From JACNKJ01 sp964344565 (GTDB lineage Bacteria; Krumholzibacteriota; Krumholzibacteriia; JACNKJ01): a stretch of DNA of 64,000 nt. The notes under the pieces are model-generated. The model was not told the origin of the DNA. It did no database searches and worked only from the letters and a program-made list of their open reading frames with translations. Numbering within the stretch: position 1 is the stretch's first letter; each line of letters begins with the position of its first letter. Location of the stretch: the NCBI GenBank assembly GCA_964344565.1, contig CAYFNT010000019.1, positions 12,373-76,372 of the forward strand. The letters run 5' to 3'. A program made the position numbers and the translations under genes. Positions 43,057 to 50,708 of the stretch are shown in pieces.

Positions 43057-44108
43057 TAATGCCATCCCTCTTCGACGCTGCCTTCGTACTCGTCGAGATT
43101 CGGACGGGTCACCTTGCAGGCGTCCGAGTCGCTCTCCTCGACCTCGTCCAGGGAGATGATGTCGTCCTCGGGGCTTCCGCTGTTGCCCTTGCCTCCGAGT
43201 TCGTCCTCATCCTGCAGCAGGATCTCGCCGGTGGCCGTGAGCACGGGCGAAGGCTTGGTCACGGTGGAGATGGCCTCGGCCAGCACGCTCTCGCGTACTT
43301 CTTCGGCCGACGCAGCCGGACGCTGTTCCGCGCGCCGCTCTGTGACGATGCTCGCGAGCACCTCGTCGGCGAGGGATGCGAAGGCCTGCGCGGCCGCGCC
43401 CGCGCGATTGAAGAAGTTCACGGGCTTGCCGCGCTGGGCGACTTCGGCGAGGCGCACGCTGCGGGGCACCTGGGTCTCGAAGACCTTGCCGGGATAGGCT
43501 TCGCGCACGCGCGAGGTCACCGAATTGGCCATGCGCGTACGCAGGTCGACCTGGTTGAGCACGATGCCGGCGAGTTCGGGCAGGGGCTGATCGCCCTCGC
43601 GCATCTCGTCCATGGCGTCGAAGAGACGCGGCAGGGCCTGGAAGGCGAGTTCCTCCACCTGCAGGGGCACGATGAGCGAGTCGGCCGCCATGAGCGCCGA
43701 GGTCGTCAGGGGGCCCAGGTTCGGAGGACAGTCGAGCATCACGAAGTCATAGTCCTTCTTCACCGGGGCCAGGCCTTCGGCGAGGCTCTCCGGCGAGATG
43801 GCCGCCCAGGTGAGGAGCTGTTCCTCCTCGTCGCGGCTCCAGACGTTGCTCGTGATGAAGTCGAGATTGTTGAGACCGGTCGGCTGGATGCTCCTGGCCG
43901 GACTGCCGTCAGGATCGAAGAAATCAAGCAGTCCGAAATCCACCGAGAAGCGCTCCTGACCGAAGCTGCTGATCACACCACACTGAGGGTCCACGCCGAC
44001 GACGAGGCAACTGAAGCCCTTGTCGGCGAGTGCGGCAGCGAGATTAACCGCCACCGTCGTTTTGCCCACCCCGCCTTTGGGGCAGACGACAGCCAACGAG
44101 CGTCCCAT
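43056..44108 (-). CDS. ParA/Soj-family ATPase with acidic C-terminal tail, no ParB partner
   Basis: The 350-residue protein is a deviant-Walker ATPase: CPKGGVGKTTVAVNLA (residues 9-24), DFVMLDCPPNLG and IVPLQVEELAFQALP. The core ends near residue 255; the remaining 95 residues are acidic, low-complexity and probably disordered (EDDIISLDEVEESDSD). No parB, parS-like site or chemotaxis genes lie near. Such orphans position protein complexes or have unknown cargo; plasmid partition is unlikely in this chromosomal setting. A strong promoter precedes it. Confidence 0.88.
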   Translation of the reverse strand: MGRSLAVVCPKGGVGKTTVAVNLAAALADKGFSCLVVGVDPQCGVISSFGQERFSVDFGLLDFFDPDGSPARSIQPTGLNNLDFITSNVWSRDEEEQLLTWAAISPESLAEGLAPVKKDYDFVMLDCPPNLGPLTTSALMAADSLIVPLQVEELAFQALPRLFDAMDEMREGDQPLPELAGIVLNQVDLRTRMANSVTSRVREAYPGKVFETQVPRSVRLAEVAQRGKPVNFFNRAGAAAQAFASLADEVLASIVTERRAEQRPAASAEEVRESVLAEAISTVTKPSPVLTATGEILLQDEDELGGKGNSGSPEDDIISLDEVEESDSDACKVTRPNLDEYEGSVEEGWH

Positions 44109-44116
44109 GTAACTCC

Positions 44117-44131
44117 TTGAATTGTATTCAA
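44117..44131. promoter_or_regulatory. Small inverted repeat in the parA leader
   Basis: TTGAAT and ATTCAA are separated by 3 bp, located directly upstream of the parA ribosome site; a possible operator. Confidence 0.35.
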
Positions 44132-44170
44132 TTGCATGTATGCCTGAGATGTCCCTCGGAGGGAGCGCAG

Positions 44171-44199
44171 ATATTATCCCGTCACCTTTTCATTGGCAA
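44171..44199 (-). promoter_or_regulatory. Promoter of the ParA gene
   Basis: On the minus strand TTGCCA (44194-44199) and TAATAT (44171-44176) at 17-bp spacing. Confidence 0.65.
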
Positions 44200-44261
44200 G
44201 CAGTTTCCCCTCATGCAGCATGTGCATCGTGCGAATTATCGCGCCGAGCCGAGAAGGGACC

Positions 44262-46124
44262 ATGGCCGAGATCCGACTCACGGTGAAGGGGCTGGCGGGA
44301 TGGGAGGACCCTCCCCGCGTGGCTCGCATTCTGCGCGGGGTTCCGGCCGTGGAGGACGTGTCGGTGGACGCCGCCAGCGGGCAGGCCTGGGCGCGCGGTC
44401 GCGGGCACCTGCCGCTTCTCGGCATGCTGGAAGCGCTTCACCGCGAGGGTTACGAGGCGGAACCCGCCACCGAGGACACGCTCTTCCCATCCATCTTCCG
44501 CGACGAGCAGACGGTGCTCCGCAGGATGCGCGGCGCGCTTCTGTGGACCCTCGCCCTGCTGCTTGTGGATCTCCTGATGCCCGCCGGGCGCATCGCCCTG
44601 ACCGCGGGGATGCTTCTGGTGCTGGGCTTTCTGTCCACCACCGGGCGAGCCCTCTGGCGGACCGCCGTGCCAATGCTGCGTCGTGGACGTTGGGGCGAGA
44701 CGCCCCGCGCCGCCATCGCGCTTCTGCTGCTCAGCGTTTCGCTGCCCCTCGCCTGGATGAACGGCGAACAGGTCTTCTTCTCCCTGCCGGCCCTGGTCGG
44801 CACCCTGCTCCTGCTCTCGCGATGGCTGGAGCTTCGCTGGAGGCGCGTCCTGCGCAACGATCTGAAGGACGGCGACTCGCGCGCTTCCATCTTGCAGGAA
44901 GCCTTCGGCGGCGCCGACGCCCCCGAGGGGGCCAACAAACGGGTGGGGGACGCGCTGGCCATGGCCCTGCCCATCCTGCTGCTGCTCTGGCTGGCGATGT
45001 CGCTCGTCCTGCACTTGGGAAGCGCGGCGATTCTGCGCGGCCTGGCCGCCGTCCTTCTGGCGGGAGGCAGCCGCGGGCTGACCCTGTCCTATCCCTCGGT
45101 GATGGTGGCCGGACTGACGCGGGCGTTCTCCTTCGGACTGGTTTTTCGCCGGGCCCGCATCCTGCGGAACTTCCATCGCGCCGACATCCTGGCCACCGAT
45201 CGGGTGGGCGTACTCACCCGAGCTCAGGCCGAGGTGGAGTCGGTGAAGGTGCTGGGCAGTTCTTCCACCGATCGAATCTACTCGGAGGCGGCGGGGGCCC
45301 TGGCCGAGGCGGCCCATCCCCTGCTTCAGGCTCTTCATCGTTTCCTTTCGGATCGGGCCGAGACCGAGAGCCATCCGCTCTCGGTGATCAGACGGCCGGG
45401 CGGCGGCCTCGAGGCGGAGACCGCCGGACGTAATCTGCTCATCGGACATCCCTGGTTCCTGCAGCGGGAAGGGGTGGACCTCGAGGAGGTGCGCGAAGTC
45501 CTGGAGCACTTCGGCGAACAGGGATTGTCCATCGTGACCCTCGCGGTGGACGGAAAGATGCGCGCGGTTTTCGGCCTTCGCGTTGACGCGCGCCCCGAAG
45601 CGCCGAGCCTCATACGGCGCATCGCCGAGTTCGGTCTCGCGCCCGTCCTGCTCACCGGCGAGAGCGAGGGCCTCGCCCGCCGGGTGGCCGAGAGCAACGG
45701 CATGAGCGAGTTCCACGGCGGACTGGGAAGCGACGAACGCGCCCGGGTGCTGCGGGAGAAGACCCAGGCCGGAGCGAAGGTGGCTGCCGTGGGCATCGGC
45801 AGTCACGACGCGCCCGTGCTGGCGGCGGCCGACTTCCCCGTGTCCCTCGGCCCTGAGGCTCCCGCGGAGAAGCCCGGGCTCATCCTTCCCTCGGGACGGC
45901 CGGCCGATCTCCTGGACGCCCTGGCCTTCTCGCGCCATGTGGACGCACTTCGCCGGCAGAACTTCTGGCTCGCCGGCGGACTGCTTCTGCTCGCCCTCAT
46001 CCTGGCCTTCTCCGGACTCCTCGGCCCTCTCGGATCCACGGCCATGCGCGTCGTCGCCGTGCAGGCCCCCCTTGCCAACAGTCTGCGCACCCACTCCTTC
46101 CGCTTCGAATCCTCCTCTCAGTAG
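44262..46124 (+). CDS. Degenerate P1B-type ATPase homologue lacking the actuator domain
   Basis: The 620-residue protein follows the layout of heavy-metal P-type ATPases but with every key site changed. An HMA-like ferredoxin fold (1-70) has no CxxC. Membrane helices lie at about 92-137, 150-188, 232-280 and 568-606. Where the actuator domain with TGE should be (about 190-232), only some 40 residues remain. The CPC motif reads GSR (269-271), the phosphorylation loop DKTGTLT reads DRVGVLT (Asp313), TGD reads TGE (465-467), and GDGxNDAP reads GIGSHDAP (511-518). HP (352-353) is kept. The frame is intact, so a non-catalytic role is more likely than recent decay. Confidence 0.8.
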   Translation: MAEIRLTVKGLAGWEDPPRVARILRGVPAVEDVSVDAASGQAWARGRGHLPLLGMLEALHREGYEAEPATEDTLFPSIFRDEQTVLRRMRGALLWTLALLLVDLLMPAGRIALTAGMLLVLGFLSTTGRALWRTAVPMLRRGRWGETPRAAIALLLLSVSLPLAWMNGEQVFFSLPALVGTLLLLSRWLELRWRRVLRNDLKDGDSRASILQEAFGGADAPEGANKRVGDALAMALPILLLLWLAMSLVLHLGSAAILRGLAAVLLAGGSRGLTLSYPSVMVAGLTRAFSFGLVFRRARILRNFHRADILATDRVGVLTRAQAEVESVKVLGSSSTDRIYSEAAGALAEAAHPLLQALHRFLSDRAETESHPLSVIRRPGGGLEAETAGRNLLIGHPWFLQREGVDLEEVREVLEHFGEQGLSIVTLAVDGKMRAVFGLRVDARPEAPSLIRRIAEFGLAPVLLTGESEGLARRVAESNGMSEFHGGLGSDERARVLREKTQAGAKVAAVGIGSHDAPVLAAADFPVSLGPEAPAEKPGLILPSGRPADLLDALAFSRHVDALRRQNFWLAGGLLLLALILAFSGLLGPLGSTAMRVVAVQAPLANSLRTHSFRFESSSQ

Positions 46125-46217
46125 GTTCTTTTTACCGATTGCTCACGGCCTTCGCGTTGACGGCGAGGCCTCCTCTGTGCTTTTTCATGGGAGCTAACTC
46201 GCTACAAGGACGGACCT

Positions 46218-46460
46218 ATGTCTCAGGATCATAAAGTCGGAATCGAATACTGCGTGGTCTGAAACTACGAACCGCGCGCCGCCGGTCTGGCGGCTGCCAT
46301 CCAGAAACGCTTCGGCATAAGCACCGAGTTGATCAAGTCCGGGGGCGGTGTCTTCGAGGTGGAATTGGACGGGAACGTGATCTTCTCCAAGAATGCCACG
46401 GGCCGATTCCCGGACGAGCCTGAAGTCTTCGAGGCCATCGAGGCCCGACTCGGGATCTGA
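46218..46460 (+). CDS. SelW/Rdx-family selenoprotein with in-frame UGA (Sec15)
   Basis: The 80-residue frame from ATG 46218 (ribosome site AAGGA) is interrupted only by TGA at 46260-46262 and ends with TGA at 46458-46460. Read through, it gives the full Rdx thioredoxin-like fold: redox motif YCVVU followed by NYEPRAAGLAA, and the conserved GGVFEVELDG and ATGRFPDEPEV. The UGA falls exactly on the second redox residue of CxxU, and a SECIS-like hairpin follows, so selenocysteine is strongly favoured over a pseudogene. Members are thought to act as thiol-redox proteins. Its stop overlaps the next start (TGATG). Confidence 0.88.
46276..46297 (+). promoter_or_regulatory. Candidate bacterial SECIS element
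   Basis: GCCGCC (46278-46283) pairs with GGCGGC (46289-46294) around the loop GGTCT, 22 nt after the UGA. The loop is the same GGUCU core found in the apical loop of the E. coli fdhF SECIS. Two further pairs (GC with GC) extend the stem if U46295 is bulged. Confidence 0.7.
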
Positions 46461-47668
46461 TGTTTCACAGCAAAGACTACTACAGAAAGCTCGACGAGAT
46501 CCTCGACCAGATCGAGGACGTCCGCGACGCGCATCGTCATCTCGCCGGCATGGTGGACCGCATCGTCGAGACCTTCAGCGACGATCTGGGCATCACCAGC
46601 GGACGCCTCTACCTGCGCGACGGGGGCGACTACAAGCTGGAGCACTGCATCGGACGGGATCCCTCGACCTTGAAGGGTCTGCGAATTCCCCTGCAGTACC
46701 CGCCCGTGCGCGCGGCCCACGAAAGCCGCATCGTGGTCATGGACGACGAGTTCCCCGGCCGCGATCCTGTCATCGAGAGCCGACTTCAGATCTCGCACTA
46801 CGCGGCCTTCACCCTGCACAGCGGGGCATATCTGGTCAGCTTCGGCCTGAACTCCGAACTGGACCAGGACGATCAGGTCTTCGCCCTCAGCGCCATCCGC
46901 CACGCCCTTTCCCTGCGCTTGCGCGAGGCCAGCATGGCGGAGGAACTCGACCAGGCCGAGGCCATCCAGCTCAGCCTTCTTCCCTCCCGGAGCCCCCAGT
47001 TCGAGGGATACGAGATCGCCGCCCGCACGGAAGCGGCCGAGGCCGCGGAGGTGGGCGGGGACATCCATGACTTCATCGAGCTGGGGCCGGATATCCTCGG
47101 CATCGCGGTGGGGGACGCCAGCGGCCACGGTTTGCCCGCGGCCTTGCAGGCCCGCGACGTGGTCACGGGACTGCGCATGGGCGTGGAAAGGGAGCTGAAG
47201 ATCACGGCAGTGATCCGTCGGCTCAATCGCGTGATCCACGCCAGCAATCTCTCCACGCGTTTCGTGAGCCTCTTCTACGGGGAGCTCGAGAGCAACGGGA
47301 ACCTGGTCTTCGTGAACGCCGGGCATTGCGAGCCCCTCCTCCTCCTGCCGGGTGGCGAGGTGGACAGGCTCAGCTCGGGAGGCGTGATTCTCGGGCCCAC
47401 GCCCGATGCCGAGTACCACCGCGGGCATGTGCTCATGGAGCCCGGAGCCCGGTTGCTGCTCTTCAGCGACGGTCTGACCGAAAGATGGGGCGGCCAGGAG
47501 GAATTCGGAGAATTGCGACTTCTGGAACTTTTCCGCGCCTGCGAGGGAATGGGCGCCGAAGAGACGATCGAACGTATCTTTAAGGAAATCAGAGACTTCG
47601 GAAAGACCGCGCCCTGGGAGGACGACGTGACGGCCGTGGTGGTACACCGAAAGTTACCTAGAGATTAA
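46460..47668 (+). CDS. PP2C/SpoIIE-type serine phosphatase with GAF-like sensor domain
   Basis: The 402-residue protein resembles RsbU/RsbP-type phosphatases. The N-terminal 155 residues look like a GAF domain, followed by a short helix (EELDQAEAIQLSLLP) and a SpoIIE domain with EVGGDIHDFIEL, GDASGHGLPAAL, VNAGHCEPLLL, FSDGLTE and WEDDVTAVVV, which hold the metal-binding aspartates. These enzymes dephosphorylate anti-anti-sigma factors in stress partner-switching. No STAS or anti-sigma gene is adjacent. Its start overlaps the selenoprotein stop by one base. Confidence 0.88.
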   Translation: MFHSKDYYRKLDEILDQIEDVRDAHRHLAGMVDRIVETFSDDLGITSGRLYLRDGGDYKLEHCIGRDPSTLKGLRIPLQYPPVRAAHESRIVVMDDEFPGRDPVIESRLQISHYAAFTLHSGAYLVSFGLNSELDQDDQVFALSAIRHALSLRLREASMAEELDQAEAIQLSLLPSRSPQFEGYEIAARTEAAEAAEVGGDIHDFIELGPDILGIAVGDASGHGLPAALQARDVVTGLRMGVERELKITAVIRRLNRVIHASNLSTRFVSLFYGELESNGNLVFVNAGHCEPLLLLPGGEVDRLSSGGVILGPTPDAEYHRGHVLMEPGARLLLFSDGLTERWGGQEEFGELRLLELFRACEGMGAEETIERIFKEIRDFGKTAPWEDDVTAVVVHRKLPRD

Positions 47669-47758
47669 AGAAAAAAGCTCTGGTTAATAGTATTGACATC
47701 GCCCCGAACGGCTGCAAATTTCACGATTCCAGACTTTCTTCGCTTTTTTGGAGGATAT

Positions 47759-48211
47759 GTGCTCTACTCAAAAGCCAGCGAATACGCGATCCGCGCCATG
47801 GTTTTCCTCGCCGAACAGCCCGAAGGCGAGCTGATCCAGCTCAAGGAGGTCGCGGCCAGGGAAGACATTCCCTTCCATTTCCTGGCCAAGACCATGCAGA
47901 TCCTGTCTCGGCGCGGCCTGGTGCGAAGCCATCGCGGGCCCCGCGGAGGATTCTGCCTGGCCCGAGACGCTGGAGAGATCACGCTCTACGACATCGTCGA
48001 TCCCATCGACCACATCACCAACTACGACGAGACCTGCATTCTCGGCATCCATCCCTGCAATGACGAGGCGGCCTGCCCGCTCCACGACGAGTGGAAGAAG
48101 ATCCGTCGATCCATCCGTTTGACCTTGGAAGGCAAGAGCTTGCGGGACATGGTGGGGCGCCTCGAGGAGAAGCGGGCCATCCTGTCCGAGATGGGCTTGA
48201 CCGGCGAATAA
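47759..48211 (+). CDS. Rrf2-family Fe-S transcriptional regulator
   Basis: The 150-residue protein starts at GTG 47759 behind GGAGG. It has the Rrf2 winged helix (LYSKASEYAIRAMVFLAEQ, PFHFLAKTMQILSRRGLV, RGPRGGFCLAR) and three cysteines in the cluster region, CILGIHPCNDEAACPLH, spaced 6 and 5 as in IscR/NsrR-type proteins, so it probably binds an Fe-S cluster sensing iron, oxygen or NO. A perfect inverted repeat lies just after its stop codon. Confidence 0.9.
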   Translation: MLYSKASEYAIRAMVFLAEQPEGELIQLKEVAAREDIPFHFLAKTMQILSRRGLVRSHRGPRGGFCLARDAGEITLYDIVDPIDHITNYDETCILGIHPCNDEAACPLHDEWKKIRRSIRLTLEGKSLRDMVGRLEEKRAILSEMGLTGE

Positions 48212-48220
48212 GCCTTTGGT

Positions 48221-48248
48221 ATATTCTGGAGTGATTAGTCCAGAATAT
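48221..48248. promoter_or_regulatory. Perfect 10-bp inverted repeat downstream of the Rrf2 gene
   Basis: ATATTCTGGA, an 8-bp spacer, and TCCAGAATAT; flanking bases extend the symmetry to 12 of 13. It is AT-rich and symmetric like a regulator site and precedes the possible RNA gene at 48251. It could also be an mRNA hairpin of the rrf2 transcript. Confidence 0.55.
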
Positions 48249-48250
48249 GC

Positions 48251-48430
48251 CGTTTCCCGGGCGGGGAAGCTGACGGACTGAGAGATCTTCGAAGACGGTT
48301 GAGGACTGGTGATGCTGTTCGCCGTGGTGAGCAGTGAGGGGTAAGCAGGAAGTCCGGTCTTCGAAGCGGTGAGGGGGTTCAGGTTTTTCCGCCCGGCTAC
48401 TTCCGAGGGGAGCGCTCCCCTCGGATTTTT
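48251..48430 (+). ncRNA. Candidate structured RNA ending in a terminator
   Basis: No protein frame fits this 180-bp stretch between convergent genes. It can fold with a closing stem CCGGGCGG (48257-48264) / CCGCCCGG (48389-48396), an inner stem GGACT (48275-48279) / AGTCC (48351-48355), and two copies of TCTTCGAAG, and it ends in a perfect plus-strand terminator. It may be a small RNA or a structured 3' UTR of rrf2. I could not match it to a known RNA family. Confidence 0.35.
48403..48430 (+). terminator. Rho-independent terminator, plus strand
   Basis: CCGAGGGGAGC pairs with GCTCCCCTCGG, followed by ATTTTT. It lies at the end of the rrf2/ncRNA transcript and abuts the end of the convergent moaB/mog gene. 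Confidence 0.85.
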
Positions 48431-48951
48431 CATGCCCTCCGGCGCGCTTCCCTGAGAATGTGACCGATTTCGGTAAGCACGAGTTTCTCCATGGCCAGCT
48501 TGACGCCGCCGGGGGATCCGGGCATGGCCACGATGGCCTGCTCTCCCCGGATGCCCGCCAGCGCGCCGCTGAGCATGGCCGCCGCGCCGATCTCCTCGTA
48601 GCTGAGCATGCGGAAGAGTTCGCCGAAGCCGGGCACGACCCGGTCGCAGAGTTCCTCGACCACCTCCGAGGTGCGGTCCCGCAGGCCCACACCCGTGCCG
48701 CCGCTGAGCAGCACTCCGTCGCAGCCCGCGCGATCCAGGCCGTCCAGGATGGCCTCCTCGATGGCCCGGGGCTCGTCGGGAACGATGCGCCGATCCAGGC
48801 CCTGGTGCCCCGCTTCCTCGAGCATCGCCGCCATGAGGGCGCCGGAGCGGTCGTCCTCCAGGGTTCGGGTGTCGCTCACCGTGATCAGCACCAGGCGCAG
48901 CTCGCCCGGCGCTTCCCGGCGATGGCTCACATGGCTGGGGGTTTCGTTCAT
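48430..48951 (-). CDS. Molybdenum cofactor biosynthesis protein, MoaB/Mog family
   Basis: The 173-residue protein binds molybdopterin and adenylates it before metal insertion. Visible motifs are VLITVSDTRTLEDDRSG, LLSGGTGVGLRDRTSEVVEEL and MPGSPGGVKLAMEKLV. The start at 48951 has GGAGG; the open frame further upstream to 49992 is the shadow of mutY. The cofactor would serve the molybdopterin oxidoreductase at 32 kb. It is divergent from mutY. Confidence 0.93.
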   Translation of the reverse strand: MNETPSHVSHRREAPGELRLVLITVSDTRTLEDDRSGALMAAMLEEAGHQGLDRRIVPDEPRAIEEAILDGLDRAGCDGVLLSGGTGVGLRDRTSEVVEELCDRVVPGFGELFRMLSYEEIGAAAMLSGALAGIRGEQAIVAMPGSPGGVKLAMEKLVLTEIGHILREARRRA

Positions 48952-49008
48952 GGCTCCTCCTTTCGGAATCCATAGCACAAGGAGCCGCGCTGCGCTATCC
49001 TCCGGGCC

Positions 49009-50088
49009 ATGGACAACTCCGGCACCGACAGCCTCCGCGCGAAACTCCTCGACTGGTTCGACCGACATCGGCGCCCCATGCCCTGGCGCGCCGATCCCAG
49101 CCCCTACAAGGTTTGGATCTCCGAGATCATGCTGCAGCAGACGCAGGTGAGCACGGTGATTCCCTACTTCGAAAGATTCGTCGAACGCTTTCCCTCGCCG
49201 AGGCATCTCGCCGAATCGGACGAGGAAGAGGTGCTCGCTCACTGGAGCGGCCTGGGCTACTACCGTCGCGCGCGCAATCTGCGCAGGGCGGCGCAGGTTC
49301 TGCTCGACGATCACGATGGACAGCTCCCCCGCGACCTGAAGGCCCTGCAGAAGCTGCCGGGAGTGGGGCGCTACACGGCGGGCGCGATCGCGTCCATCGC
49401 CTTCGGCATTCCCGCCCCCGCGGTGGACGGCAACCAGATCCGCGTGCTCACGAGGCTCGAGGCCCTCGATGGCGACCCCTCGCGCAATCCCCTCAAGGCC
49501 ACCCTCTGGCGAAGGGCCGGGGAGTTGGTCGAAGGCGAACGTCCCGGCGATCTGAATCAGGCCCTCATGGAGATGGGCGCCCGCGTCTGCAAGCCGACTT
49601 CGCCGAACTGCGGGGAGTGCCCGGCGGCCGAGTCCTGCCTGGCTTTCCGGGACGGCCGGGCCGAGGAGTTTCCCCGCAAGGATCCGGCCGAGGCGCCGCG
49701 TCCCGTGCGAGTGGAAGTTGGGGTCTTTCAGCGTGGAGAGCGTGTGCTGCTCAGCCGGGGCCAGCGCCCCTTCCTGGGCGATCTCTGGAACCTGCCCTAC
49801 CGCGTGCGCGACGGCGGGGGCTTCCGCGCCGAGGATTGGCGACAGCTGGGCCTGGACGCGCCCGAACTGCGCCACCTGGGCGAACATCGCATGAGCATCA
49901 CGCGCTACCGCATCAGCCAGGAGACGGTCACCGGCGATGTGGAATTGCTGGTGGGCGAGAATTTGCCCGAGTACCGATGGTTCTCCCGCCACGAACTCGG
50001 CGACCTGGGTCTGCCCGCCTTTTCCCGCAAGCTCCTTGACCGCTACTTCGAAGGCGAAGACGCGAAAAAGCCCCGCTCCAAATCCTGA
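49009..50088 (+). CDS. mutY: A/G-specific adenine DNA glycosylase
   Basis: MutY removes adenine mispaired with 8-oxoguanine. The 359-residue protein has PMPWR, the helix-hairpin-helix LPGVGRYTAGAIASIAFG with the catalytic Asp in PAVDGN, the [4Fe-4S] motif CKPTSPNCGECPAAESC, and a C-terminal NUDIX-like domain (about 225-345) that recognises 8-oxoG. Length is usual. It lies alone, divergent from moaB/mog, and ends in a terminator shared with the convergent gene. Confidence 0.95.
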   Translation: MDNSGTDSLRAKLLDWFDRHRRPMPWRADPSPYKVWISEIMLQQTQVSTVIPYFERFVERFPSPRHLAESDEEEVLAHWSGLGYYRRARNLRRAAQVLLDDHDGQLPRDLKALQKLPGVGRYTAGAIASIAFGIPAPAVDGNQIRVLTRLEALDGDPSRNPLKATLWRRAGELVEGERPGDLNQALMEMGARVCKPTSPNCGECPAAESCLAFRDGRAEEFPRKDPAEAPRPVRVEVGVFQRGERVLLSRGQRPFLGDLWNLPYRVRDGGGFRAEDWRQLGLDAPELRHLGEHRMSITRYRISQETVTGDVELLVGENLPEYRWFSRHELGDLGLPAFSRKLLDRYFEGEDAKKPRSKS

Positions 50089-50095
50089 GCGGGGC
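50066..50095 (-). terminator. Terminator of the duplicated secreted-protein genes
   Basis: GCCCCGCTC and GAGCGGGGC with an 8-nt loop; on the minus strand TTTTT follows. The stem overlaps the mutY stop codon. Confidence 0.8.
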
Positions 50096-50104
50096 CCATT
50101 CCGA

Positions 50105-50689
50105 CTAGTACAATGTCTTCAGATGCTCCCAGGTCGTGCTCTCCGTGCTCGTCCATCCGCTGAGCAGGATGATGTTGCAGGGCTCGTAGCCGCAGGCGAA
50201 GGCCATGAGGTCCGGGGCCGGCTCCTGGCAGACGTCGTGGTCGATGTCCCAGGCCTGGAAGGTGTGCAGGAAGATGCGCTCCTCCAGCAGGAATCCGTCG
50301 CCCGCCGCATCGGCGTAGAGAAGGCAGTGGAAGCCCGGATTGCCGCAGCAATCGATGCAGAGGGCCCAGTCCGCCCAGTTCTCGCCGAATAGCGGATGAT
50401 CCAGCCAGGGATCCGGCCAGTAGGTGTCATAGATGCTCGTGTCGGTCCCGTACATGTGGAAGTAGGTCTCGTAGCAGAACCAGCAGGTTCCGCCGAGGCC
50501 GAAGTGGAGTTCGGTGATCCATTCGGATCCCGAATCGGGAACGAGCACCATGCGCACCGTGGCTTCGGACTCCTCGGTGAACTCGTTGATGGTGTAGGGA
50601 TCGTCGTCGGTGTCGATGTCCAGCAGGATCTGGTAGGCGCCCGCGGGAATCGAGACCAAGAGTAGCAGAATCGCGATAGTCAGTTTCAT
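50105..50689 (-). CDS. Secreted cysteine-rich protein of unknown family, short C-terminal motif (copy 2)
   Basis: The 194-residue protein has a signal peptide ending at AGAYQ, then ILLDIDTDDDPYTINEFTEESEATV. Conserved with its neighbour are GLGGTCWFCYETYFHMYGTD, CIDCCGNPGFH, and the block AWDIDHDVCQEPAPDLMAFACG. Eight or more cysteines suggest disulfides or a metal site. It ends in ESTTWEHLKTLY. I recognise no family. It lies 19 nt after its paralogue and is followed by a terminator. Confidence 0.72.
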   Translation of the reverse strand: MKLTIAILLLLVSIPAGAYQILLDIDTDDDPYTINEFTEESEATVRMVLVPDSGSEWITELHFGLGGTCWFCYETYFHMYGTDTSIYDTYWPDPWLDHPLFGENWADWALCIDCCGNPGFHCLLYADAAGDGFLLEERIFLHTFQAWDIDHDVCQEPAPDLMAFACGYEPCNIILLSGWTSTESTTWEHLKTLY

Positions 50690-50708
50690 GCCGACTCCTT
50701 TCCGCGTG

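Noticed and set aside
46218..46460. Interpretation of the SelW-like frame as a pseudogene with a nonsense mutation
   Set aside because: The UGA sits exactly at the redox residue of CxxU, everything else is intact, and a SECIS-like hairpin follows.
48251..48430. Riboswitch controlling the moaB/mog gene
   Set aside because: The terminator points along the plus strand while that gene is on the minus strand and ends here.
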